A stretch of DNA of 64,000 nt. Source: Rhabditophanes sp. KR3021. Lineage: Eukaryota > Nematoda > Chromadorea > Rhabditida > Alloionematidae. Each line of letters begins with the position of its first letter. Positions within the stretch are counted from its first letter, which is position 1. The translations under genes were made by a program, and so were the position numbers. Shown in pieces: positions 27,154-39,695 of this stretch. Below the pieces are notes generated by a model. It did no database searches, was not told the DNA's origin, and saw only the letters and a list, made by a program, of their open reading frames with translations. Location: NCBI GenBank assembly GCA_963281155.1, contig CAUJLY010000006.1, positions 6,262,001-6,326,000 on the forward strand. Reading direction: 5' to 3'.

Positions 27154-28037
27154 TTAATTACCAGTGTTTGTGTGGTGGAATGATAATAATTTGCGGTGAA
27201 CATTATGTAACGGTAGCGTAGTGATTAGCTCTTGGCATAAGATTGACAAGCTGTCTGGTTCCGCAACTAAGGGTTTCGAAGTGTTAAGGAAAACATATAC
27301 ATAACTATTCGGATAATGGAAGTCAAAGTGAGTAGTGTCATTATAGCTGGGGAATATAATATCTGTCATTTTATTTAATACGATATAACTCAATGAGAGG
27401 TAATGAAGGTAAACCGCAACTATATTGGCATCATCATATCTATATGCATATATCTATAAAATAGGACACCTGATAACATTTCCCCCCAATACTATCGCAT
27501 CAAAACAAACGTCAACAAAGTTGTGGGCCAGGCAAAAATAAGAAGATAATGACGATGATTTGCAGAACACATATCTAATTTTGAGATTTGATTGATAAAA
27601 TACACCTTCGATGATTTCAATCACAAATGCAAACATTTCTTCACAAACTTTCGGATATTTTCGAAGAAGCATGAATGTTTAAGAAATTTCCTATAATTTT
27701 AAAAAATCTAGATATATTAATGATAAAATATGATTGATGAGATACTCATCCCTTCAATGGTATAACTAGTAACAATTACCTATCGCCCAAGAATTAAAAC
27801 TAATTTCAATATACATTTTTCATCGCTCAAAATTAGGAATTCATTTACCACCGGAGATAAATATTTCAAATTAAAAAAGGCACCAGATGTATTATAAGGT
27901 AAGGATATATCCGTTAGATAAATATAATCATTTCGAAAAATGACGACCCAAATTTTTGCTACTAATAACACGTGTTTACTAAATCCAATATAAAATGGTA
28001 GTAATTTGTAGTAATTATGTTGGCATAAGCACAACAT
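27154..28037 (-). pseudogene. Possible decayed or unmodelled receptor-like gene
   Basis: Two consecutive open stretches (27672-27457 and 27453-27154) share one frame and are separated by a single TAG at 27456-27454. A further open stretch lies upstream at 28037-27780. The middle part runs KYPKVCEEMFAFVIEIIEGV... then FDAIVLGGNVI, reminiscent of the periplasmic-binding-like (ANF-receptor) fold of receptor guanylyl cyclases, where an A-x-E-x-I-N helix is followed by a C-D-A-I-x-G strand. The end (HHTNTG) abuts a plausible GTAATT donor. No complete gene could be built, and the likeness is weak pattern matching. It could be a pseudogene, a gene with unrecognised short introns, or chance. Confidence 0.25.
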
Positions 28038-29797
28038 TTGTTATAATGAATAAATAAATATATGTTCCTAAGTTTCTATGCACAATCAGAAGGATTTAAA
28101 AACTGGCATGAATGGTGGTCATCAACCACAAATACACATAATAGACAATCGTATTAGTTACCTATTCTAAGTATTCTAAGCTGTATTTCTTATACGTATG
28201 CACACATCTATCTATATATTGTTATTCTTTTCTTAGATGGTGGTGCCGTCCATCGTCAAATCATTTGGTACAGTTTGTTGAAAATAAAAGGAGAAGAACT
28301 AAATAAAATTCCGCAATAGCATTTATTTAATCTTATTTTGAGAATCAAAAGGATTACTCCATTTTTAATCAACGTTTCTTTTGTTACTTTGATTCGTCTT
28401 CGCAATTACATATTCCCTGGTTATTGGTAATTTAAAAAGCGAAATCTTTTAAAAGAACAATAAGCGTTTGAACTTTCTTGAATGATGTGCATAAAAATGT
28501 TTATTTAATATAAATATACAGATGATACATTTGGTAAGCATAATTTTTAACAATCAAGGATATTATTTAGCAATTTAGGTTATGTATAATATATAATAAG
28601 TTGAAAAGGACATGTTATCCAATAAATAAATCTCTCACACCAATTACTTGCTCATTTTTAAAATGATATTTCCTTAAAAGTGGTAGTCGAAATAAATAGA
28701 GCACTCGGACTTATACAAGCATATATTACCCATCATTATCAATATTGAAAACGTATAACATTTTTAGAATATGCCAAACGTATAAACATGCCAACTACAA
28801 TTTAAAAGTGATAAGAACCTTCTTCCTTTTTGGTATAAGGGAGATTGCAATAGGCAAATTAAATGATTTTGAAAACGGGTCCTCATTTTGGCCTCAAGAT
28901 ACTAAGTTCTCAATTTAACTTTTACACCATTATCATATCTAAATGACATTTTTTGATGATTAAAAAATGTACAGGCTGTTAGCCCCACCATCTTTTGAGT
29001 AATTTTATATACTCTTTACCAACCCATATAAAATATAACCTTTAAACATACAAACTTTTTGAAGTTTTTTATACTTCCACAGACACCCTATATCATCTTC
29101 TTATTGCAGACCATCTTTAGCATTAACACTTCTTCTTCTTTTTGTTTATCCCATAATTTAACAACGCCTACAGCCTTAACCAGGACGTCTATCCATTTCT
29201 AAATACGTTTTTGTTAAAAAAAAGAAATGGGATTTGAGAGTAGTTATTAATTAGCAGGTATTAAACTTGGCAGGCCTAATTTGGTTTGATAATAAAGTGA
29301 AATAAAAATGAATTATCATAAATCACATGCATAGTTATCAATAAAAAATAGTTAACTGATAAATAGATAAAGTTTTTTTAATCTTTAGAGTTTATTATAA
29401 TGGTAAGCTTCAAACAAACCTAAAACGACAAATTGCAACCAAAAAAAGTAAGGGTAGAATAAAACAAATTATGATTAATGAATCTTGACAATTAACAAAC
29501 AAAAAATTTGAATGAGTCGTTTCGTAAGTTATGGTTACCTTTTGAACAAAAATTAAGTTAGCACTTTGTCAGGTAAAAGAAACAAACATTAATCATGTTG
29601 TATGTGGAAAAGGTAGGAGATGGTATATGTGTACATATTAATTCGTTAATTGGTATATAATCAAAAATTGAGAGAGAATATATGCTGATTGAAAATATTA
29701 TTTGAATCAATCATTGTGATTTTTATTCCATTTTTTAATATAAATATATACATTACAACATTTTAACAATTGTGCTGATTATAGTCATGGATTTTAA
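28038..29797. other. 1.8 kb intergenic sequence
   Basis: AT-rich region downstream of PLC gamma. It will include the PLC gamma 3' UTR near 29797. No coding, RNA or repeat element was recognised. Confidence 0.5.
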
Positions 29798-32700
29798 TTA
29801 ACTGAACCTGAATAGTTTTTTAAATTTAGAGGCACTTGATGAGCTAATCTTTTTGCTATTAATACTTGGAGTATTGCCGTTCGTGGATGTAGAGTCTGCT
29901 GAATTAACGGAATCGGATCTGGTACTTGTACTTAGTAATCGTGCACTTGGAGAGCTGGACACATAATTGCAATGGTCGAAAGACGTATTTGCAGACGGTG
30001 AATTGATATCTAAAGTGGAATTATATAACTGCGTTGAAGCAACACTATACCGACGCCCATTTTTGGCTACATGATTATTGAGCGTTGGCTGGTCGGTAGG
30101 TAAAAGTAAATATGGCTTGTCAGTGACAGAACTTGTTTTTCTACTTTTTTTGGTCAAACGATTGGCTTGAAGAACGGAGGAAATATTGTGGATGGTTGTT
30201 GACAAACCACCCTTCTGCCGCATCTCCATAAACACAAGTAATGAAGCTAATTCAAGTTTTTCGCTGTGATTATTTAGCAATGGAACTGAACGATATCCCA
30301 TTCGAAGACAATCTACCGGAAAGACAGCTTGTCCGATGAATGGATCTGCCTTTGGACCCACAAAATCACCATCTTCCACTAAAAATCTTAATAACGCCAT
30401 TTCTGGGCAATGGATGTTAAATTCAAATTGTTCTTCCCATAGTGGATTCAATCCATTTGAAGTAATTGTCCTGGTAGTATAAACCAAAGAATCGCATGGC
30501 AGCCCAATCACTTCAAGTTCAACAAACGGAGAACAAATGCCTTTGCTTTTATCTTTTCTGGTTAGATGTCGACCACCAATGATTGTGATGCTTAAGACAA
30601 CAGGGCAACTTGTAATAACTGTTTCGGCAAGATCAGGTCTAAATGTTTCATCCAATAAGTATTGTGGCTTCAAAATGTACCCGCATTTTCCATTAGCTAA
30701 GAATTTCCCTTGATTAAGCATCATGCTTTTATCGCCAGTTTGGTAATTTAAAGCGACCATATGACAAGCCGAATTCCACATTGGAACTGGATTAAGATTA
30801 GTAGATGTTAATCTGCTAGCCTGAGGGTAAACCCTCGAAAGTTGTTTTGTATTAAATTGAATTAAACCTTTATCAATCAGCTTGTCATGTTTGGCCTCAC
30901 TAAACGAGCACATCTCGTAAAAGTTGATATCTTTACCATAATTGGCTTTAAAAGGAACTGCTTGGCAATAAACAACTAAATTTGACAAATCTTGGGCAAT
31001 TCTCAAATTTTTTTCCGTATTTCTAATACTCTCCACTCTCATACGGGCCGTTTCCGACTGTAATTTGATGTCTTCAACCCATTCCTTTAGTTCTTCTAAA
31101 GAATCTGCAGATAAAATATATTCCTCAGCCACCCAAAGACTGTTTATACATGATTGAGTAATTTTAAAGACATAATTTTGACAAGCTTCAGTATTGGAAA
31201 TTGTCACAGAACAGCCATTTAGATCTATACAAGAGTAATTTATATGATCATCCATTGAATCTGACTCATCATCTTTTTCTCTAACTAAATTCGAATTAAA
31301 CCATCCAATGTTGCCGTCATATTTTCCTTTCCACATTTCATTATCCTTTTCATAGACTGTAATGATAACATTGGCTGGGAAAGACAAGCCTTCGCTTTCA
31401 TAAGCAACATTTTGTCTAATTGAAATAACCTCGATTTCTCTTTCTAAATCTCTTAGATCCATGTAACATCCTGGATTGTTGTTGAGAGCACTTTTATCAA
31501 CATATTCACCAATTGACTTCTCATTTACAGGGTACTTAAAAAAAACTCCTCGAACAAAGGGTCTATTTGAGTAATATTCCACAATTTGGTTTAAATTTTC
31601 AAATACCATTTGATTAACCACAAATATACGACCATCTCTCTTTAGTCGGTAATGTTCAAATCGGCTATTGATTTTGATACTCAAGACAAATACGTTTGCA
31701 TCGGCAGAACTGTATCTGATTAAGTAGGCTCCATCGCATTTGATTGCTCCCAACAATTCCTCAGCTCTTTCTTTATTGCAGGAATTGTTGAACCAAGCTT
31801 GATTTAGATGAGGTTGGGGTTGAGGACAGGGGGTCATCAGAGTAGTTCTGAATCTTGGAGTATGCAATTTTTCTCTTGTGTAAAAAGAAACTAGCTCATA
31901 CAAAGTATCTACCTTCTTTTCTTCCAATAAATAGAATCTTTTTTCTCCATCGACCATAGAGGTTTTGATGCGACAATGGTGAACAGCTCCATTGAACAGA
32001 AATGATAATGAAAAATCTCCTAAAAAAGTTGATGATTCCCTGACCAAAAATAATCCATTTCCTTTATCAGCATGCTGTAATAATCTAGCACAAGCTGGTT
32101 CACGTTCAATTTTGCCATGAAACCATTCTTCCGTCACATGCATCTCCTCAATTCGAACATCAAGACCCGATATCGAAGACATAGACTCTTCATCTTCATC
32201 CATCGCACTAATACTATCCCCCAGACTGATATTATCATCATCTGACTGATTTGGACTCTTCATATAACATAATTTATCTTGTAACAATACGAAAATATGC
32301 TTACTCCATTCATTTGTGACATTATCTTTTAATTTTAATTCCCCTCTTCTAACGCATTCCTTAGATAATATGTCCTGTTCAGCATCATCTTCAGACGCCT
32401 GTATACTAATACTTTCATTTTCTTTTGGTAGTTTTTTATGTTTCAGAATGATTTTTTTCTTCATGCTTAAAGGAGATGGCAACTCAGTTTCGTCCTTGTC
32501 AACAGGCTGCGTTAGTAACATATCACCTAACACTTCTTTAATATCTTTAGCTAGGAGTCTTTGAGCCTGAACAGAACAATTGTCTTCAATAGACAGAATT
32601 ACTGGATAATCATTGTTGATAAAAGCATAGTGCTTGATTGTTTGAAGGACGTCTCGTAAATTGAGCTTGGAAGTCATTGTATACCCGTGATAGATGACTA

Positions 32701-34018
32701 TTTCGAGAAACTCCCCATCGGCTTTTTTTTGACCGTCCCAGCAGTCCAATTCAACACAACGACACCCCATCAACAATGCCATAGCGTACGCATCTAAAGA
32801 TGATTCACTCTTAAGCTGATCTCCTGTTAAGTAAGTATTATGTGAAGATGCAATCCAATAGTGAGAAAGTGGTTGAGTCATGTCGTGATTCACATAATTA
32901 TTATAAGGATCAAATATACTGTTCTCTGGAGAAAAGAGGTAATCCATAAATTCAGGCGCCGTGAATGCAATGTCCTGTGTTTCATGAACCATCTTAATGT
33001 CACGCCAGTATCGTTCGAAGTATTTCAAAGCTAAATCACGTTCTCTTTCGTTTCCCATCGGGTCCTATAAGACACAAACTATAAACAAATTATTTAACAA
33101 TGTAAAACACACCCTTTGAATTTCTTTTAAAAATCTTAACATATTATTAAAATTAACGGACAATCCATCAGTTGATATTTGACTAAATTTTTCAGTAAAC
33201 AAGGGCCTAACGTGAACCAGACGATTATAAACTAGGGAAAAGTGGTCAAATGACATTTTTTCATCCACAAATTCGGCCATTTGTCTTGATTGAAGTTTAA
33301 GTTGAAGGGTTGATTGTATAAATGGTTTCATATTTTTGAGTGACACGCATTGAGTGCTTGGATTGACAAGATTTTTAAAGTGTTTATAAAGATATCTACT
33401 GATGGACATGGCGTGACTGATGTGAGAATATTCATCCATTATGTAATGAATTCCTTGGCTCCAAATTTTGCAAACATCTGTTGTTTCAAACAAAAATATA
33501 ATGTGATTCATGACAAACGTTTGACCAGTAGAGATGATCAGAATTTTGCGGGCATCAAATTGTTTAATATCTTTATCCTTTGCCCATTTATCCATAATCT
33601 TTATTACATTTAGTTTATAATCAAGTGAATGGACTTCTTTGACATATTGCAAGTCAAAAAAGCGTGGTTTACTGCTTCTTCCACATACGGTACTAAAGTC
33701 ATCGTTTTTTTCAAGCTTTAATTGCATACTATCTCGACACAAGAACAGCTTCTTGTAAACTGGTTCCCATTTTTTCAATAAAGATAATCGACAAACCTAA
33801 AAAGCTAACTTAATTTTAGGTTAATTTTGACTAATGCTTACTTTAGTTCCTTTCTCCATTGTTAAATACACTTTCGGCATGTCGATATCAGATTGTCTAC
33901 TTAGTCTAGATGAGTTTTGATAGGACGAAGTTCCAGTACTTTGAGTAAACGGACTTCTTCGTTCCATGCTGACAGAAGCCATAGAGTTGGAAGAACTTTG
34001 CTTAGGAGTAGTTTTCAT
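29798..34018 (-). CDS. plc-3: Phosphoinositide-specific phospholipase C gamma
   Basis: Three exons, 34018-33842, 33796-33113 and 33064-29798, with introns of 45 and 48 nt; 1375 residues from an ATG at 34018. Domains: PH (from about 55, [20 protein letters not shown]), EF-hand region, catalytic X box with both histidines (HNTYL about 362, YHGYT about 413), split PH first half, nSH2 ([15 protein letters not shown]), cSH2 (YLIRYSS), SH3, split PH second half, Y box ([19 protein letters not shown]) and C2. A Ser/Thr-rich tail follows. Family knowledge: it hydrolyses PIP2 to IP3 and diacylglycerol downstream of tyrosine kinases; the nematode orthologue PLC-3 acts in gonadal sheath and epithelial calcium signalling. 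The SH3 is divergent: the ALYDY motif is absent, and the usual WFPSNYV reads WFNSNLV. The catalytic apparatus looks intact. Confidence 0.97.
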
Positions 34019-37000
34019 GTTATAAATAATATAGGTTAATATTGAAACAACAATCCATGAATATGTTTAATATTGTTAATCTAAAAATGATCAATTACAA
34101 AAATTAGTAAAATGAATATTTTTATTAAAAAAGACAATCAACTAGAAGGGGACAATTGGGAATGGCGAGTCTTTTTGTTTGCAGTACTGATAAATAGTTA
34201 GTATCATTAAATGAGACGATATGCAAAGAATAATGTCTCGGAAAGCCATATAATAATAAAGATTACGTTTTACATTTATATGTATGACATAATACACATA
34301 TAAATTGAAAATGGATATCAACACTAAAGAACAATACTTAAATTATATTTTATAAAAATAAAAAGGTTATTGTTCAAAGAAAAAGCAAATTGAATAATCG
34401 TGGTTGAAGGTCTATTGATGCAAAATGAAAAATGTTATACTCAATTTCAAACTGTATTATTTTCTATTTGATTTTACATAAAACAATGTGATAAAAATAT
34501 ATAATGTATGTGTATATAAAATGTGATACAGTTTTATAAGTTATTATTTTATTGGAGAAGGATTGAAGCTAATAGCATTTTGAATGATCCGCAAAAAAGT
34601 GTTAGGGATTTGCAAGAGAATTATTTTAACATAAAAATACAAATAACAAAAGATGTTTGTTTATATAAATACATATGTATTTACTTTCTTCATGGATGTA
34701 AGAAGGTTACTATTTTCACTGTGTTTAATTTGTGTCCCAATCAGGTCTCGTCATGCTTACACATTTTTTGTATGTTCAGAACTTTTCTAATCTAATCTTT
34801 ATAATAGAGTACATACATTTTATATGGAATTAGAACAATATTAAAAGGTTAGTTTTTGTTCTTGAAAGATTTTAAAAAATATGATGAGATGAAAAGTCAC
34901 AAATACTGGTACAAAATATATTTGTAACGTTCTATAGAACACAGAAAGAAGCTTTCAAACATGGTAAAAAAGGGAAATGATAAAGTAGACACAATAAACG
35001 TTAAAAACTGATTAGTAAAACTAGTTTTTAAAGTGCGTATACACCAAAAATTACTTCAAATATATTATACACATTTTTATTGATACGTTTAAATATAAAT
35101 TCCTAGGTTGTTCCAAAAATATTTAAAGGTAAATGACGTAACAAAATTGAACAAGTGTTCATTAAAAAGGACATGAAGTTGTTACATTTACGTTGAAAAA
35201 ATTGTCAAATAATGATGAGTGTACAGGCAATGATGTAAAGGTTCATTTTCTACATCAATCTGATCTAGTCCCGTCTTATCTTTTCCCTTAATCAGACTAT
35301 ATCATCAATCGATGATTCGTTTGTTAGTATCTTGATTATTTTGTGAGAACGCATAAGAGGATGAAAAATCGTTAATCTGTTGATAAACACACGTGTACTT
35401 TTTGTTAAACATTTACTCTATTTAATATTTCTGTACAATTTTTCAAATATAATTAATCTTAAACACTTATCGCACCATTCAATGAATTCCTATGACTTTA
35501 TGTATTTTTAATCTGTATTAAAAACTATCAAATTGATTTGTATGATGACATATCTTTTTCAACAAAATCATATCATATATTTTCAAGACCTCAAAATTTG
35601 TGTTTATATTGTTCTTGCTGTAAAATGACTTTCATATCTCTCCTTTATACAACTTATCTAATTTCTGGACAACCTTTCAAACAATTTATTATGCCAACAA
35701 AAGAATCTTTTTTTAATAATACGATCAGACTAAATAAATTAATGCTTTATATTTTAGTTTTCAAAAGAACTGAAAAATAATGGGAATTAATTTGAATGTA
35801 TAAATTATGAATAAAGAAGTTCTGATTTTTCTTTACACACGAATGAATGTTGCCACAAAGAACTGGAAAATTCTTCTTTTACATGATAACAAATAAAAAA
35901 TTCTTTTATATTCAAGTAAATAATAAATCTTGATGCTTTAAACATATGTTAGATTGATAAAAAAAATGAGTTACCCTCAAGGATGAAAAAGTTATAATTG
36001 GATACATAGTAAAATTGATCTTTATCTAAAGACATCAAGCCATGCAAAATATATTTCAATACAATCACTATATATCAACTAAAATACAATAAAATCGACA
36101 ATAAACAAATTCTGGATAAATTTTGAAAAACAGTGGGCATTTGAAAATAAACGAATTGTTATAGACATTAAACTGTGTGTATGGTAAAAGCAAAAACCTT
36201 AGACAATGTAAACTTATGTAATTTGAACATAATTTTATATCCTTCTATGCTATACGCAACATGCTCTTCGTATAAATACAAAGTACTCCTGATATAATAA
36301 TATTTGCCTGAGTGAGAAGAGAACGCACTTTGTCAATTGCAATTGGTTTAAGGTTGTTTTGGATACTATTATCATTTTGACTCTAATATTGTTTATTTAT
36401 TTGAATTTACAAATTCGGAAATAAAGCCACTAATACAACAAATATTGGCAAATAAAGAGATCTCATACATTTTTCAATTTGCAAAGCAAATAGTAATAAT
36501 GGTATCTAAGGTACGAAGAATATTTCAAAGTTACAGAACCGTGTTGGATATTATAGAAAGAACGGAAATAATAATTTGACTCCAGCCTTTTAGATGTAAC
36601 CCATACTGCCATTATTTGGGTTTACCAACAATTGTGAGGTTATTTAAAAGTTAATTTGTAATTTATGTACATATACACGAACGCTCATTTAACCTTACAA
36701 ATAAATGGGTAGTTGGGCTATCAAAAAGATGGTGATATGTTGTATGGACTAATTATTTAAAGGATGATAAATATATTATATTGAGTGTATATACTTATAT
36801 ACGTTTAATGCCGAAAATTGTGCGTGACAAAATTGTTGAATTAATATTTTCACAAGTTATTCTTTTGTTTGTATGTATATTTATATACTCTGCCATTAAT
36901 AATTTGTTGGTCCTTCTATTCTCTATCAATTTATTGTACCATATCAGGCAATATCTTTCAATCAAATCATTTTCACACTCATATGCTCACTTTTCTTCAA

Positions 37001-38818
37001 ACAAAAATTCCATTTTTGATAGCAATTGCTAATATTGTTATAGGAAAGTGAGTTTATGATAACATTCAAGTCCAAAGTTATTTTAACAAAAAGACTTATC
37101 AAAAGTGAGTTAAGCTTGTGAGTCTCGCATCACAACACACATAAGCGCAAGCCCTGTATGTTATTTTGTCAAGTTGAAACAACTTTTATTAAAGTTGATT
37201 AGTCTTCTCTATCTCTAAAGACAGTTCCCTCTTTAAAGTTTTTCGCTTATCTTTGTATTCTCGCTTTCATTCTCACGAATCAAGAGACTGATCTGCTTGC
37301 ATTTTGTTTTGCCTGATATTCACAATTTATAAATAATACATTTGAGAATCACACACGCCACCAAAAATATGTACAATATTGTGATATGTCACTTTGTTTG
37401 TACCAACACAACTTTTAGTTTACCTATTTTGCTTTTAATTAAAATTCAAAATATTAGAATCTAACAAAGGAAGTTTATTCTTTAAAAAATATATACATGT
37501 TGTTATCAGTGCTTGACAATACACACATTTTCTAATTTTATTAATCCAGTCAGAATCAACAAAAAAAGCTGTGATATATGTAGCCTTTACTACATTATTC
37601 GTTGAAAATTATAATACTCTTATCATTATTATTAATTTTTCTAAAAATCCTCCAATCATTGCTTTTTACATTTTTAATTTAAAAAATATGAGCCGCTACA
37701 TATTAATTAAATTCAATATTGCTTGTTCTATTTTATAAAAACATTATTACAAATCCTTCATTTCTTTTTCATCTGTAGCTAACAAAGAACACTTTAAATT
37801 GTTCTTCACATCTTTTCTATCAACTAAAACGGATGAATCATGACGGCACTACTAACTGATTAAACCTAATGACTTCACTGAGCATTACGAAATACATACA
37901 AGCGCTTTCTTAACATTGTCAAAGAATTCGTATTTTAGTTTGATTCAATAATGTCCACATATAATAAATGACTTTATCTTGATCTTTTTAATTGATTTCA
38001 AATTTTAACAAAAAGAAATTATCACTTACTAATTCTGCATATAATTATTAATGTTTGAATATTTTAATCATAGTTAAAAGGCTAGATATAAAACAAGATT
38101 AATTATTATGTGAGTAGCTATACATTCATTAAATTTTAAATGACACATGGTACGATCGACCTGTTAATTGCTCCTCATCTTTTTTAGGCTTTAAAAAATA
38201 GGTATGACAAATAATCATGTAGTGTGATATGTTTTAGTTTTCCGTATTTTTTGATATACTTTTGATTACCATTTTTCTTGCTTTGTATAACACCAAGCGT
38301 TCTATGCTATATACCAATGAAGTTTTATCTTTCTTCTATTTTTAAACTGAGGACTCTACAGGTATCTATCCTGCTAACTCGATTGCAAAAACCTTACGTG
38401 ATCATGGTTAGAATAAATTTTTCCAAAACATTGCCAATTCACTGATACAATTTTTGTTTTCTATTTATACTTTTGATAGTTTAAACGTTCCTCGACATAT
38501 ATCTTATTATTCATTTGTAATATCATTATTTTGCTTTTAAATATATGTAAATAGCATAGTCATTTCGTAAAATATGACAAAAGTTTTATATTTCCGCCAA
38601 CAATATCTGAAATCATTTCGATTCAATTATCTTATTTGCATGTTGCTATCAAAGCGTTTAATAAGATCAAGACATCAAAAATATTTTTCTTAATGAATAA
38701 CAATATCATTACTTACAGGGCCACTAAATATAATTCAAATATATTTGTTTCCTAATCGACACTGATATAATTGCTATATTCTCGAACAAAAAGCTGCACG
38801 CTTAATCACTGTTTTATC
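34019..38818. other. 4.8 kb AT-rich intergenic region
   Basis: Lies between the divergent starts of PLC gamma (-) and an orphan secreted gene (+), so it probably contains both promoters. The short open frames (34523-34795, 35538-35780, 36781-37032) show no family signal, no splice logic and strongly AT-driven composition. No RNA gene or repeat was recognised. Confidence 0.55.
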
Positions 38819-39695
38819 ATGAACTACTTCCATTTTAGCAATTTGCTTTTTTGTGTTGTGCTTTGCACCATCTATCGGACAAAAATAGTTTTATGCAAAC
38901 CAGGCTTAAATCATGGATTGGAATATGGAAGAGAAGGTGGATTTGAATCTGGCACTCATCCCGCTCTTCAACGTGGACTTCAACCATTCGATCCCTACTA
39001 TCACACTTTCCAACCGACTCCTAACATCCGGTTTCGTCCAGTTAAACTAACCAAAGCTCAAAGGCGAAAAGAAAAAGATGAGATTGCAGCCACAAAGGTA
39101 GAAACAATTATTACTTTGCCATTTGAGAAAATAATTCGTGAAAATGAAACATTTTCTAACTACAAAACGGAAGTTGTAGATTTAGAGTTCAATGTTTGTA
39201 TTGAATACAGATATCTTTTGTCCGGAAATCGAACAAGGTAAGTGATTTTAAAATAAAAATATTATTCATTATTGTCAATTAACTGATAAGACATGCCGAT
39301 AACATCATTTGTGTTTATTTTAAATTATACTCATGTTGTAATCAATTAATACTTTTAGATTAAATGTATTCACCTGTAATATTGAATATGGAGGTATATG
39401 TGACAGCGTTCATCACAAAAACACAAAAGGAAAGGAATTATGCGCTACAACTAGATCCTGGTCTAGGAAAACTGCTCCGTTTAGTTTCCATTTCTTCTTG
39501 GAACGCCGGCCAAGAACTTTTAGAAACTTGCACCAGTATAACAGACAATACACAAGACTTAGAAGACATCCTGAATTAATGGTTAAAGAAGTTGGCCAAG
39601 TTCGTGTTTCTGGCTTTATGCCCTGTGAAAAAACTTGCCTTGATTCTCCTTCTACTTCTGAAATAGGAATTAGTCTTTTATCTCCATGGGAATAA
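38819..39695 (+). CDS. Secreted protein of unknown function
   Basis: Not recognised. Exons 38819-39237 and 39359-39695 (GTAAGT donor, CTTTTAG acceptor, phase 2) give 251 residues. The ATG at 38819 is chosen because it opens a hydrophobic signal peptide (about 1-25, NLLFCVVLCTIYRTKIVLC). The mature protein begins with a Gly/His-rich segment (GLNHGLEYGREGGFESGTH). A basic patch (KLTKAQRRKEKDE) follows, and then a domain with regularly placed cysteines (about residues 120-251) containing arginine-rich RRPRTFRNLHQYNRQYTRLRR. There is one N-glycosylation sequon (NET) near residue 118 and another (NRT) at the exon junction. No membrane anchor follows. It could be an extracellular matrix or effector protein; no function is assigned. 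Confidence 0.75.

Noticed and set aside
36781..37051. Hydrophobic short frames resembling membrane proteins
   Set aside because: Two overlapping frames in AT-rich DNA both look hydrophobic because TTT/ATT/TTA codons dominate; no splice signals or family.
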